Of a stretch of 64,000 nt of DNA, positions 52,008 to 61,800 are shown piece by piece. The stretch is taken from NCBI RefSeq assembly GCF_010994275.1, contig NZ_WMCD01000008.1, positions 1 to 64,000 on the forward strand, in the 5' to 3' direction. The translations under genes were made by a program, and so were the position numbers. Origin of the DNA: Cyclobacterium jeungdonense. GTDB lineage: Bacteria; Bacteroidota; Bacteroidia; Cytophagales; Cyclobacteriaceae. Below the pieces are notes generated by a model, which was not told the origin of the DNA, ran no database searches, and worked only from the letters and a program-made list of their open reading frames with translations. Each line of letters starts with the position of its first letter. Position 1 is the stretch's first letter.

Positions 52008-52982
52008 ATGTTTGAAAATCATCTAACAATGGAAGATTTGGGCGCAGACAAATGGCCCAATGTCATTCTGTGGGCGGCTCCAGTGATGTTCTTATTGGTC
52101 TTCATGGAATGGGGAATCAGCTTATATCAAAAAAAAGATACCTATGATAGCAAGGATTTTATGGCAGCCACTACCATTGGTTTGGTGAACGTGGGTATCA
52201 GCGCGCTACTTAAAGTTTTTATCTTTGGAATTGCCTTGTTTTGCTGGAACATGGTCCCCTGGAAAATACCCGCCACCTGGTGGTCGTTTATAGGTTGCTT
52301 TTTTGCCATAGACTTCTTCCGATATTGGGCGCATCGGGTTGCTCACGAACAACGGTTTTGGTGGGCAACGCACATTACCCATCACAATTCTTCCAAATAT
52401 AACTTCTCCGTTTCCTTCAGGCTGGGTTGGACGCAACATATCAAAATCATCTTTTTTGTTCCGGTAATGCTTATGGGATTTCACCCATTTGTGTTTTTCA
52501 TTTGTCACCAAATTGCAGTTTTATATCAATTCTGGATCCATACAGAATACATTAAAAAATTGCCAAGGCCCATTGAATATTTCTTTACCACACCCTCCCA
52601 CCACCGGGTCCATCATGCAAGTGATGCCCATTACCTGGACAAGAACTACGGATCTACATTTATAATTTGGGATAGAATCTTCGGCACCTTTATGCCGGAA
52701 AAAGAAAGACCCACTTATGGTATCACCAAACCAGTCACATCTTATAATCCCGTATACCTTAATTTTCACGAGTGGGCCGATATAGTCAAAGACCTTAAAA
52801 AGGCTAAAAATAGAAAGGAAGTATATCAGATACTATTTGGAAAGCCAGGAGATGAAGTGATAAAAAACAGAGAGTTGAGAGAAAAAGCGTTGCAGGAAGA
52901 AATTCACCCGAAAAAAACAACAGTAGCTCCTACTCCCATTCTGGTGAGCAATGAGAATTCACTGTTGAAAAAAGAAGATTGA
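52008..52982 (+). CDS. Sterol desaturase/fatty acid hydroxylase family protein
   Basis: 324 residues, integral membrane di-iron oxygenase. Helices at about 20-38, 58-90 and 95-112. The eight-histidine signature is complete: HRVAHE, HITHHNS and HHRVHHASD, plus HTEY upstream of the last. The CFFAIDFFRYWAHRVAHEQRFWWATHITHH stretch is typical. Bacteroidota homologues hydroxylate or desaturate lipid chains or carotenoids; the substrate here is unknown. The C-terminal ~50 residues are charged and extra to the domain. Single gene bounded by terminators on both sides. Confidence 0.88.
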   Translation: MFENHLTMEDLGADKWPNVILWAAPVMFLLVFMEWGISLYQKKDTYDSKDFMAATTIGLVNVGISALLKVFIFGIALFCWNMVPWKIPATWWSFIGCFFAIDFFRYWAHRVAHEQRFWWATHITHHNSSKYNFSVSFRLGWTQHIKIIFFVPVMLMGFHPFVFFICHQIAVLYQFWIHTEYIKKLPRPIEYFFTTPSHHRVHHASDAHYLDKNYGSTFIIWDRIFGTFMPEKERPTYGITKPVTSYNPVYLNFHEWADIVKDLKKAKNRKEVYQILFGKPGDEVIKNRELREKALQEEIHPKKTTVAPTPILVSNENSLLKKED

Positions 52983-52991
52983 TTTTATTTA

Positions 52992-53036
52992 TCAGCCATA
53001 AAAAAGGAGGGAAATTCCCTTCCTTTTTTATGGCTG
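52992..53036. terminator. Bidirectional terminator between convergent genes
   Basis: A long inverted repeat: tcagccataaaaaagg...ccttttttatggctga around the centre at 53014. The A/T flanks give a T run on either strand, serving both the desaturase gene and the minus-strand gene. Confidence 0.85.
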
Positions 53037-53738
53037 AACATATTGCAACAAAAGACGTTTGCTGACCGGTAAAAAGCTTTCTTCCAGCGGAACATGTTGC
53101 GCAGATTGAATCTTCCAGGTCGAAGGATTTGGTAAATCAGTAAACTTTTTGATCAGATCCATTTTGATGTGTTCGTAGGTAAGCGTCAGACTCCTTTTGA
53201 CGGATTCCACAAAACGAAGGGCAATGCCCCTAAAGCGATCCATGCTATTCTGGAACAGGTTGATTTGATAACGATAGATGTACACATCCTTGGAATGGTT
53301 ATACGAAAGCAGGGCATACCCTTCTTTTTGATAAATTGGGGTCAATCCAACCGGTTCTATTTCCAAGTGGCTTTCGATAAAGTCATAAATGGATTTACCT
53401 TCTTCAATTTGCTGTTTAATTTTTGGTAAAGAGTACACGATGATATCACCCAGTTCTTTCATTATATCATCTTCCTCCATTTTATTCTTATAAGATATTT
53501 TCATTTTTTTGAAATCAACTCCTTCCAATTTTTTAGGAAGTGCCAGTTTCAATTGGTTCCGGTTCTGGTCCAGGTGGCTGAGCTTTTGGTGATGTGTGAT
53601 TAATTCGGTTAGTGCAGGATACAGCTTTACGGCCTGAAAATTTTTATTGACAGTTTTAAGATAAGCCAAGAGTACGTACTTTTTGTACTCAAAATCTATC
53701 CATCCTTCTGAGATCCAGTTTTCTGATAATTTGTCCAT
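53028..53738 (-). CDS. Conserved protein of unknown function
   Basis: 236 residues, no signal peptide or membrane segment, mixed alpha/beta with many charged residues. It begins MDKLSENWISEGWIDFEYKK and contains LPALTELITHHQKLSHLDQN-like and KEGYALLSYNHSKDVYIYRYQ stretches. I recognise it only as the kind of Bacteroidota protein annotated as hypothetical, often of this length. It stands alone, converging on the desaturase gene and divergent from groES with a 229-base spacer. Confidence 0.7.
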   Translation of the reverse strand: MDKLSENWISEGWIDFEYKKYVLLAYLKTVNKNFQAVKLYPALTELITHHQKLSHLDQNRNQLKLALPKKLEGVDFKKMKISYKNKMEEDDIMKELGDIIVYSLPKIKQQIEEGKSIYDFIESHLEIEPVGLTPIYQKEGYALLSYNHSKDVYIYRYQINLFQNSMDRFRGIALRFVESVKRSLTLTYEHIKMDLIKKFTDLPNPSTWKIQSAQHVPLEESFLPVSKRLLLQYVQP

Positions 53739-53780
53739 AAGTTAGCGAAGTTAAATCCGGTGATAAAAATTACGAAAATA

Positions 53781-53916
53781 TGTCATGTCATGCAACTCGC
53801 CGCAGAAAAAATGACAGGTCTAAAAAACCGTATCCCGAGTGCCTGTCAGAGAAGGAATGTAAATAGGACTTTATGTCAGGAAAAAGCTACGCTATAGGAT
53901 TGGCACAGAAAGTGTG
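53781..53916 (+). promoter_or_regulatory. groESL upstream control region
   Basis: It contains five TGTCA/TGACA half-sites (53781, 53786, 53812 inverted, 53844, 53874). One pair is a perfect 7-bp inverted repeat TGACAGG/CCTGTCA (53812-53818/53842-53848). A TTGGCAC at 53900-53906 with TG at 53913-53914 resembles a sigma-54 -24/-12 promoter, but the -12 GC is GT. No CIRCE element and no TAnnTTTG box are present in the spacer. Confidence 0.35.
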
Positions 53917-53967
53917 AGTATGGAAATCGTATTGTAGAATTCAAACTTTAAAAATAACTCAATTACA

Positions 53968-54246
53968 ATGTCTAAAGTTAACATCCAACCTCTAGCGGAC
54001 CGGGTTTTAGTAGAACCCGCTGCTGCAGAAGAAAAAACAGCTTCAGGACTTTATATCCCTGACACTGCCAAAGAAAAACCACAAAAAGGCACCGTAGTAG
54101 CTATCGGTAACGGCAAAAAAGACGAGCCTTTGACTGTAAAAGTCGGAGACACCGTTTTATACGGCAAGTATTCCGGTACTGAGCTTACTGTAGAAGGTGC
54201 TGATTATCTGATCATGAGAGAAGCGGATATATTCGCTATCCTATAA
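53968..54246 (+). CDS. groES: Co-chaperonin GroES
   Basis: Heptameric lid of the GroEL chamber. 92 residues: VNIQPLADRVLVEPAAAEEKTASGLYIPDTAKEKPQKGTVVAIGNGK with the mobile loop, then VGDTVLYGKYSGTELTVEGADYLIMREADIFAIL. First gene of the groESL operon; groEL starts 48 bases later. Control is probably stress-related, but the site is not clear. Confidence 0.97.
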   Translation: MSKVNIQPLADRVLVEPAAAEEKTASGLYIPDTAKEKPQKGTVVAIGNGKKDEPLTVKVGDTVLYGKYSGTELTVEGADYLIMREADIFAIL

Positions 54247-54294
54247 GGATCCTTTAATCGAGTTTAATTAATACTAACGAAAAAAGATTAAAAT

Positions 54295-55923
54295 ATGGCT
54301 AAGGAATTATTTTTCAATACCGACGCGAGAGATCGTCTGAAAAAAGGAGTGGATGCGCTTGCAGACGCAGTAAAAGTAACATTAGGTCCCAAAGGCCGAA
54401 ATGTGATTTTGGACAAAAAATTCGGTGCTCCCACCATTACTAAAGATGGCGTAACCGTTGCAAAGGAAATTGAACTGGAAGACGCAATCGAGAACATGGG
54501 TGCTCAATTGGTAAAAGAGGTTGCTTCCAAAACTGCTGATGACGCAGGGGACGGAACCACTACTGCTACCGTTCTAACTCAATCTATTTTTTCAGTTGGG
54601 ATCAAAAACGTAGCAGCCGGAGCCAATCCAATGGACCTCAAAAGGGGAATTGATAAGGCTGTTAGTTCTGTTGTAGATGAATTGAGAAAAGCTTCCAAAG
54701 AAATTTCTACTTCTAAAGAAATCGCTCAGGTTGCAACTATTTCTGCTAATAACGATGATGAAATCGGTAAGATGATTGCAGATGCAATGGAGAAGGTGGG
54801 TAAAGACGGTGTAATTACCGTTGAAGAAGCTAAAGGAACTGAAACTGAAGTAAAAACCGTAGAAGGTATGCAGTTTGACAGGGGTTACCTTTCTCCTTAC
54901 TTCACCACCAATACGGAAAAAATGGAAGCGGAGCTGGAAAACCCATATATTCTTATCTACGATAAGAAAATTTCTGCCATGAAAGAATTGCTTCCTATCC
55001 TAGAGCCCGTAGCTCAGTCTGGAAGGCCTTTGTTGATCATTTCCGAAGATGTGGATGGAGAAGCTCTTGCCACCTTAGTAGTGAACAAAATAAGGGGAGC
55101 GCTAAAGGTAGCGGCTGTGAAGGCTCCAGGATTTGGTGACCGAAGGAAGGCCATGTTGGAAGACATCGCTACACTTACCGGAGGCACCGTGATTTCTGAA
55201 GAAAGAGGTTACAAGCTTGAAAACGTAACCGTTGATTACCTGGGTACTGCTGAGAAAGTCAACATCGATAAAGACAACACTACCATCGTAAACGGTGCTG
55301 GTGAAAAATCAGCTATCGAAGGTCGAATCAATGAAATCAAAAGTCAGATAGAGAAAACCACTTCTGACTATGACCGGGAAAAACTTCAGGAGAGGTTGGC
55401 CAAATTGTCTGGTGGCGTTGCCATCTTGTACATTGGTGCAGCTACTGAAGTGGAAATGAAAGAGAAAAAAGACCGAGTAGATGATGCCTTGCATGCCACT
55501 CGCGCCGCCGTTCAGGAAGGTGTGGTAGTAGGTGGGGGTGTTGCTCTCATCCGTGCTGCTGTTGCTCTTGAAAAACTTAAAGGTTTAAATGAAGACGAGG
55601 ATACAGGAATCAACATCATCAAACAGGCTGTTGAGTCTCCTTTAAGAACTATCGTTTCCAATTCTGGAGGAGAGGCTTCTGTTGTAATCAATAAAATCAG
55701 AGATTCGAAAGGTGATTACGGCTACAATGCCAGAACAGATATATTTGAAGACTTGTTTAAAGCAGGCGTAATCGATCCTACCAAAGTGACTCGATTGGCA
55801 CTTGAAAATGCCGCATCAATTGCAGCATTACTGTTGACCACCGAATGTGTGGTAGCAGATATCAAGGAAGAAGCTCCTGCCGGCCCTCCAATGGGAGGCG
55901 GCGGAATGGGTGGTATGATGTAA
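54295..55923 (+). CDS. groEL: Chaperonin GroEL
   Basis: ATP-dependent folding chamber of 14 subunits, 542 residues. Markers: LGPKGRNVILDKKFGAPTITKDGVTVAKEIELED, ATP site DAGDGTTTATVL, MQFDRGYLSPYF, apical RPLLIISEDVDGEALATLVVNKIRG, AVKAPGFGDRRKAMLEDIA, VVGGGVALIRA, and the C-terminal Gly/Met tail PPMGGGGMGGMM. Strong terminator follows. Confidence 0.98.
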   Translation: MAKELFFNTDARDRLKKGVDALADAVKVTLGPKGRNVILDKKFGAPTITKDGVTVAKEIELEDAIENMGAQLVKEVASKTADDAGDGTTTATVLTQSIFSVGIKNVAAGANPMDLKRGIDKAVSSVVDELRKASKEISTSKEIAQVATISANNDDEIGKMIADAMEKVGKDGVITVEEAKGTETEVKTVEGMQFDRGYLSPYFTTNTEKMEAELENPYILIYDKKISAMKELLPILEPVAQSGRPLLIISEDVDGEALATLVVNKIRGALKVAAVKAPGFGDRRKAMLEDIATLTGGTVISEERGYKLENVTVDYLGTAEKVNIDKDNTTIVNGAGEKSAIEGRINEIKSQIEKTTSDYDREKLQERLAKLSGGVAILYIGAATEVEMKEKKDRVDDALHATRAAVQEGVVVGGGVALIRAAVALEKLKGLNEDEDTGINIIKQAVESPLRTIVSNSGGEASVVINKIRDSKGDYGYNARTDIFEDLFKAGVIDPTKVTRLALENAASIAALLLTTECVVADIKEEAPAGPPMGGGGMGGMM

Positions 55924-55944
55924 TCCATCTATCCCATATTTCTG

Positions 55945-55976
55945 AAAGGGGGAAGCTGATAGCTTCCCCCTTTTTT
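55945..55976 (+). terminator. Terminator after groEL
   Basis: AAGGGGGAAGCT-gat-AGCTTCCCCCTT stem followed by T residues. Confidence 0.9.
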
Positions 55977-56137
55977 ATTTGTAACTGAAATAAAGAGAAG
56001 ATTTTTGACTTATGTCCGATCTCATCATCCTGAGAGGAAATCGCAAAAAATGAACAGAATATTTTAATACTGAGATTATAGTGTTAAATTTCTGAAAATA
56101 GAGATCGAGCGAGAGAATAGTTATTATTTTAAAATCA

Positions 56138-56512
56138 ATGCACCCATTCGATTTAATTGTTTTAATTGATGATGACCCTATTAATAATTTAATCAATAAA
56201 CGGTTAATCAACAAGTTAAATTTATCACCAAAAACCATCGAATTTTTAGAGGCAGAGCTGGCGCTTGAATACCTGAAAAATCCGGAATTGGCAAAAAAGA
56301 TATTGATTTTGGTGGACATCAACATGCCTGTTATGAACGGCTGGGATTTTTTGAGCCATTACGTTGAGCTTGAAAACAAAAGAAACGACCGTATTATCAT
56401 GTTATCGAGTTCCATTGATTTTCAGGATCGCCAAAAATCAAAGGAGTTCCCGTTTGTAAGCGGATTTATTGAAAAACCCCTTACAAATGAAAAACTGGAA
56501 ACCTTAATTTAA
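56138..56512 (+). CDS. Single-domain CheY-like response regulator
   Basis: 124 residues, receiver domain only. Acidic triad at the start (VLIDDDPINN), phospho-acceptor Asp in ILVDINMPVMNGWDFL (~residue 62), Ser in IIMLSSSID, and the conserved Lys in IEKPLTNEKL. The NNLINKRLI motif after the acidic triad is common in Bacteroidota stand-alone receivers. No output domain and no kinase nearby, so it probably works by protein-protein interaction in a phosphorelay. Single gene. Confidence 0.9.
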   Translation: MHPFDLIVLIDDDPINNLINKRLINKLNLSPKTIEFLEAELALEYLKNPELAKKILILVDINMPVMNGWDFLSHYVELENKRNDRIIMLSSSIDFQDRQKSKEFPFVSGFIEKPLTNEKLETLI

Positions 56513-56569
56513 CCGTGTATTCTGAATTTCAAATCTTGTATTCAAAATAGATGAAGCAGAAATCTTGTT

Positions 56570-57457
56570 TTAGTCCATCTTTTCTTCCTGATAATACAAA
56601 CAGATTTCCCCTCTACGAATCTGGACTTTAATTTCTTCAGGACTCTCTGCCATTTCACCGTCGATGTGGAAAGGTGCCTTGTCCGGATTGGAAAGTGTTA
56701 AGGATTGACAAGACCAACTTCGAACGAAGTCTAAATGACTAAAATCTTTTTTTTTGATCATGCCATAGGCCAATTCCAACCAATCGGATAACCCCTCTGG
56801 GTTAAGGGCAATAACTTCAAAAATACCATCATCCATCCGGCCATTCGGATTAATGGTAGCCCCGGTACCATATTTTGGCCCGTTGGCTATTACCAGCATT
56901 TTTGCATCTACCCATTCGCATTCAGCGTGTGTCTTCACTTGAAATCGATACGGCTTGATCTCAAAAAAACTTGCCAGTGAATTTTTAAAATAGGAAACCA
57001 TGCCGCGTTCATCTCCGCCCTCAAATTTTCTTATAAGATCAGCGTTAAAACCCAAATCGCAAAGATGCAAACACACCTGTCCGTTTACCTCAAGCAGGTC
57101 CATCGGTTTACTTCTCCCCTGATCCAGAATCTTTAGGCTATCCTCCCAGGATTCGATACCCAGACAGGTGGCCAGGCCGTTGGCAGAGCCAAAAGGAATG
57201 GGTAGCAGACAACATTCGTTACTTTCTAATGCTTGTGCGACCATTTTGATCGTACCGTCTCCGCCGCCAACTAAAATTAATTCATAATGCTGCTCCTTTA
57301 ATGCTGCTTTTATCTTTTCTCCGTCATTCTCCCCTGTGGTTTTCCATAATTTAAGGGTATATCCTTTCGCCTGATCCAGAATGGATTGGACAATTACATC
57401 TTTGTCAGGCAAATCCCCTGAAAAAGGGTTGAGCACAAAAAGAGCTGATTTATTCAT
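56570..57457 (-). CDS. Diacylglycerol kinase family lipid kinase
   Basis: 295 residues of the YegS/DgkB/BmrU group. Motifs: FVLNPFSG (nucleotide loop), ELILVGGGDGTIKMVAQAL, LLPIPFGSANGLATCLGI, DLLEVNGQVCLHLCDLGFNADLIRKFEGG, and NPNGRMDDGIFEVIAL. It phosphorylates a lipid such as diacylglycerol at the inner membrane; the substrate is not known. The start chosen is ATG at 57455-57457 (MNKSALFVLNPFSG); the 14-codon extension overlaps a near-consensus promoter box (57497-57504). Confidence 0.9.
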   Translation of the reverse strand: MNKSALFVLNPFSGDLPDKDVIVQSILDQAKGYTLKLWKTTGENDGEKIKAALKEQHYELILVGGGDGTIKMVAQALESNECCLLPIPFGSANGLATCLGIESWEDSLKILDQGRSKPMDLLEVNGQVCLHLCDLGFNADLIRKFEGGDERGMVSYFKNSLASFFEIKPYRFQVKTHAECEWVDAKMLVIANGPKYGTGATINPNGRMDDGIFEVIALNPEGLSDWLELAYGMIKKKDFSHLDFVRSWSCQSLTLSNPDKAPFHIDGEMAESPEEIKVQIRRGEICLYYQEEKMD

Positions 57458-57496
57458 AGTTGGTAAAATTGATTGGAATAAACGGTTTACATAGGG

Positions 57497-57504
57497 CAAA
57501 TATC
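57497..57504 (-). promoter_or_regulatory. Probable -7 box of the lipid kinase gene
   Basis: GATATTTG on the minus strand is one mismatch from TAnnTTTG, 39 bases before the chosen ATG. The spacer 57505-57750 holds nothing else I can identify. Confidence 0.35.
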
Positions 57505-57750
57505 CTTACAACCTGCCTCAAATATTATAGTAAACAACATAGAGTCAGATCACCTGAAATCTACCTTGGATCGAAAATGTGGCTTCGCGCAGGGATGGTA
57601 AGGAATTCCATAAATTCTTTAACAAAAACTAAACCAGTAAACAAGTTCGGGTAAAAAATTAACACAAATACAGCGTTTGCCCGAGCCTCTGCTGAACTGT
57701 AATAACTCCGTTTTCAGGTGTTTTTATTCCCACCCTATTCAAAGAAAAGC

Positions 57751-57779
57751 AAAAGGCAATGCACGGATGGTGCATTGCC
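57751..57779 (-). terminator. Terminator after the porP/sprF-like gene
   Basis: On the minus strand a perfect 10-bp stem GGCAATGCAC-catcc-GTGCATTGCC is followed by TTTTGCTTTTC, 37 bases after the stop codon. Confidence 0.8.
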
Positions 57780-57815
57780 CCTGCTTCGCATTTGCGAATT
57801 ATTCGCTTATTTTAG

Positions 57816-58796
57816 TTACCAAATAGGAAGAATAGTTCCTTTCTCGTCCTGATTTTTGGGAAACAGGTTAAAGATCGCCGTGAATTCATGAATCCTTCCA
57901 GGCAGCTGGTAAGATTGAGCCAGCGGAAATTCATATACATATCCCAGGCGCATGCGATCCGTCAATACGCCAAATTGCAGGTTGCTAGAGTAGTTGAACC
58001 GATGCCCCCCTCCTATCCAGAGCCGGTCCATCAATAGCGTTTTCAGATTGATGTCAAATTGATCCGGCAATCCTTTCTGCGTCCGGTAAAAGGCATTGGT
58101 AATGAGTGCCAGATTCAGTGTCAGCCTTTCCCGATATCCCGCCTGTAGCATTTTGCTGGCCGGGTAACCTTCCATAAAATCATCTCCCGAACTTATTTTT
58201 CCTCCATTCACCCGATGCATGCCGTAACTCAGGTAATAATTCGGATGGGTAAAGGCCAGCCCCAGGTTGAAATCCAAAATTTGCATGGTCGAAAAAGTAC
58301 CCATGTAGTTGCCCAGTGTCGCGTCGTTTTGCTCCTCTACCGTAAGGGCATTCCCGTCCAACCCTATTTGCTGGTAATTAATGCCGGCACCTAACCGCAA
58401 TTGGTGATTTTCGGTAATTCGTACCCGGGATGCATAACCCAACATCAGCTCCGTTTCCTTAAAAGCCCCATAGGTATCGTGCAGCAGGTTAAGGGACAGG
58501 GCGTTTTGGCCCATTCGAGCCGGATCCTCCAGGCCCGCAAGTTCACCGAGATCCATCTCGGCACTTACAAAGTAGGTTTTCGGTGCTCCTTCCAGCCCTG
58601 CCCACTGGTTCCGAACAAAGCCCCTCAGCGTACTCCCCTCGTAACCTGTCAGTCCGGGATTAAAATAACTCTGAAAATGCGAAAACTGACTGATGTATTT
58701 GCGGGACTGTGCCTGTAAGCTAGTCGCCCCCAGCAGTGCTACCAATCCGGTAACAAATAGCTTTCGCAGCAGATGGGTCTCTAAAAATTGCTTCAT
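57816..58796 (-). CDS. PorP/SprF family type IX secretion membrane protein
   Basis: 326 residues from MKQFLETHLLRK. Signal peptide LFVTGLVALLGATSLQAQ. Typical opening SRKYISQFSHFQSYFNPGLTGYEG and R(N)QWAGLEGAPKTYFVSAEMDL; beta-barrel strands follow, e.g. LRLGAGINYQQIGLDG and LWIGGGHRFNYSSNLQFGVL. SprF is needed for SprB export in gliding bacteria; relatives lie beside large adhesins with gliding-type C-terminal domains, as here. Outer membrane. It starts 41 bases after the giant repeat gene on the same strand, so they are probably co-transcribed. An ATG 15 codons upstream is possible. Confidence 0.92.
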   Translation of the reverse strand: MKQFLETHLLRKLFVTGLVALLGATSLQAQSRKYISQFSHFQSYFNPGLTGYEGSTLRGFVRNQWAGLEGAPKTYFVSAEMDLGELAGLEDPARMGQNALSLNLLHDTYGAFKETELMLGYASRVRITENHQLRLGAGINYQQIGLDGNALTVEEQNDATLGNYMGTFSTMQILDFNLGLAFTHPNYYLSYGMHRVNGGKISSGDDFMEGYPASKMLQAGYRERLTLNLALITNAFYRTQKGLPDQFDINLKTLLMDRLWIGGGHRFNYSSNLQFGVLTDRMRLGYVYEFPLAQSYQLPGRIHEFTAIFNLFPKNQDEKGTILPIW

Positions 58797-58837
58797 TTTT
58801 TCTGTATTAATGGGGTAAAGAATAATATTACGGTTCA

Positions 58838-61800
58838 TCACTTTCGAAGTAGGTTTAAGATTCCCATTCTCTTCGCTCCTGTTTCAGTTACCTCCAGTAT
58901 CCAGGTATAGGCTCCGGCTGGCAATGCTTTACCCCGGTAGGTTCCATCCCAGCGGATATCCGGATTTTCGGTGTAGAAAACGCGCTCTCCACTGCGATCA
59001 AAAACCTGAAGACGAACACCACTAAAGTGTCGAAGGTCTGGAACGCCCCAGGTATCGTTGGTACCGTCATCTTCCGGTGAAAACGTATTGTACACGGTCA
59101 GGGAGTTTAGATCGATTCTGTTGCGGGTCAGATCCAGTTGCTTTTCCAATACATTTCCATCTCTGTCTGTTACCCGAACCAAAATGGAGAAGGTGGTTTG
59201 TCCTGGTACACGCTCTGCGCTGCTCCAGTAAAGGATGCGGTCATGAATTTCAAAATACTTGTTATCCAACGCGCCCGCTACCAGCTCCAATTGATGGATG
59301 GCATCTACCGGATCGGTTATGATCAGATTTCCGATCTCAAAGAAATGCTCCGTGGTTCCCGGATCAAATTCCTGATGGCTCAAGGTAAGGTCCTCTGGGG
59401 CTGGCTTTTTCAACACCTGAATATCCAGGTACGCTTTTTCGTATTCCTCATACTGGATTCCATCCGCCAGTTGTAATTCCCCGGTGATCGTATACAAGCC
59501 ACTGTTATAGACATCCAGCCCACTGGCATTCCAATCCACAGCCACTTCCAGAATCTGTCCGTCCTCCGTTAGGACGGTAAGTGTTTTGGGCAACTGCGGA
59601 TCCACGGACCAGGGGGTTTCCATCTCGGGCAGGTTATTGATCACTGCGAGTCTGGAGGAAACAATGGTGAAGACGGCTCCCTGGAATTCGAGTTGGTAAT
59701 TGGCTTCAACAGCCAGGTTCCCCAATCCGATCGGGTAATCTCCAACCTGTTCCCCAGGTACTCTTTCCAGTGTACCTGAAAGAACCGATTCGTCATCACC
59801 TGCCTGAAATCCTTCGGCACTGTATTCCAGTTGAGGATCCCCGGTTCCAAAGACTTTTGTCTGATCCAAGGCCTGTATCGACAAGGTAGCCTGAGAAATG
59901 GTAAGGGTTCCTCCTTCCAGGCTTATTGTATAGTTCACATCCGAACCGCCGGTAAGGGAAATTGGATAGGTACCTACATTTGATACTACTGTGGCAGTCG
60001 TGCTGATACCCGGTTCCTCGCTGACTTCGGTATCCCCGTTGACCAAACCGGTATAGGTAAACGTCAGGGATGGATTTACTTCACCATACACCTTAGACTT
60101 ATCATCCGCGGTAATGGTCAATGAAGCTTGGGTTACTTCCAGTTCACCCGCTACCAGGCTGATGTCATAGTTCGCATCCGATCCCCCGGTCAGGGCAATG
60201 GGATAAGTACCTACATTGGATCCTGCTGTGCCCGTGGTATTGATACCCGGCTCATCGCTGACTTCCGTATCCCCATTGACCAGACCGGTATAGGTAAAGG
60301 TCAAGGATGGATTCGCTTCACCGTACACTTTAGACTTGTCATCTGCCGTGATCGCCAGGGCGGCTGGTGTTATTTCCAATTCCCCGGCTACCAGGCTGAT
60401 GTCATAGTTCGCATCTGAACCGCCGGTTAAAATCACCGGATACGTTCCCACGTTAGAGCTGGAGGTGGCCGTAGTGCTGATACCAGGCTTATCGCTGACT
60501 TCGGTATCCCCATTGACCAGACCTATATAGGTAAACGTCAGGGATGGATTTACTTCACCATACACCTTAGACTTATCATCTGCGGTGATGGTCAAGGCTG
60601 CCTGGGTCACTTCCAGTTCCCCGGCTACCAGGCTGATATTGTAGTTCACATCCGAACCACCGGCCAGGGTAATGGGGTAAGTACCTACATTAGAGCTTTC
60701 GCTCGCCGTGGTATTGATACCCGGCTCATCGCTGACTTCCGTGTCTCCATTGACCAGACCGGTATAGGTAAAGGTCAATGCTGGGTTTTCGTCGCCATAC
60801 ACCTTGGACTTATCGTCTGCGGTGATGGTCAGGGCGGCTTGCGTTACTTCCAGCTCACCGGCTACCAGCGTGATCGCATAGTTCGCATCCGAGCCGCCGG
60901 TTAAAGTGACCGGATAGGTTCCTACGTTTGATCCTGCCGTGGCAGTGGTGCTGATCGCAGGTTCTGTGCTCACTTCCGTGTCCCCATTAACCAGACCGGT
61001 ATAGGTAAACGTCAGGGAGGGATTGGCTTCGCCGTATACTTTCGACTTATCATCTGCCGTGATGGTCAAAGCGGCTTGGGTGATTTCCAGTTCGCCCGCT
61101 ACCAGACTGATGGCATAATTGGCATCGGAACCACCGGTCAGGGCAATGGAATAACTACCTACATTGGAGCTTTCAGTTGCCGTGGTGCTGATACCCGGTT
61201 CCTCGCTGACTTCCGTATCCCCATTCACCAAACCGCTATAGCTAAAGGTCAGGGTTGGGTTCGCTTCGCCATATACTTTAGACTTGTCGTTGGCCGTAAT
61301 GGTCAGCGCAGCCTGAGTAATTTCCAATTCGCCCGCTACCAGTGTAATGGCATAGTTCACATCTGAACCACCGGTTAAAGTGACCGGATACGTTCCTACA
61401 TTGGAACTTTCAGTCGCCGTGGTGCTGATGACAGGCTTATCGCTGACTTCCGTATCTCCATTGACCAGACCGGTATAGGTAAAGGTCAGGGATGGATTGG
61501 CTTCGCCGTACACTTTAGAATTGTTGTCTGCGGTGATGGTCAGGGAGGCCTGGGTAACTTCCAGTTCGCCCGCTACCAGGTTGATAGCGTAGTTCGCATC
61601 CGAGCCGCTGGTTAAGGTAACCGGATAGGTGCCTACACTGGAGCTTGCTGTGGCAATCGTGCTGATGGCAGGTTCCTCGCTTACTTCGGTGTCGCCGTTG
61701 ACCAAACCGGTATAGGTAAAGGTCAGGGCCGGATTGGCTTCGCCATACACTTTCGATTGATCATCCGCCGTAATGGTCAAAGCGGCCTGGGTGATTTCCA

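Noticed and set aside
53761..53967. CIRCE operator before groES
   Set aside because: I searched for TTAGCACTC-N9-GAGTGCTAA and found nothing close.
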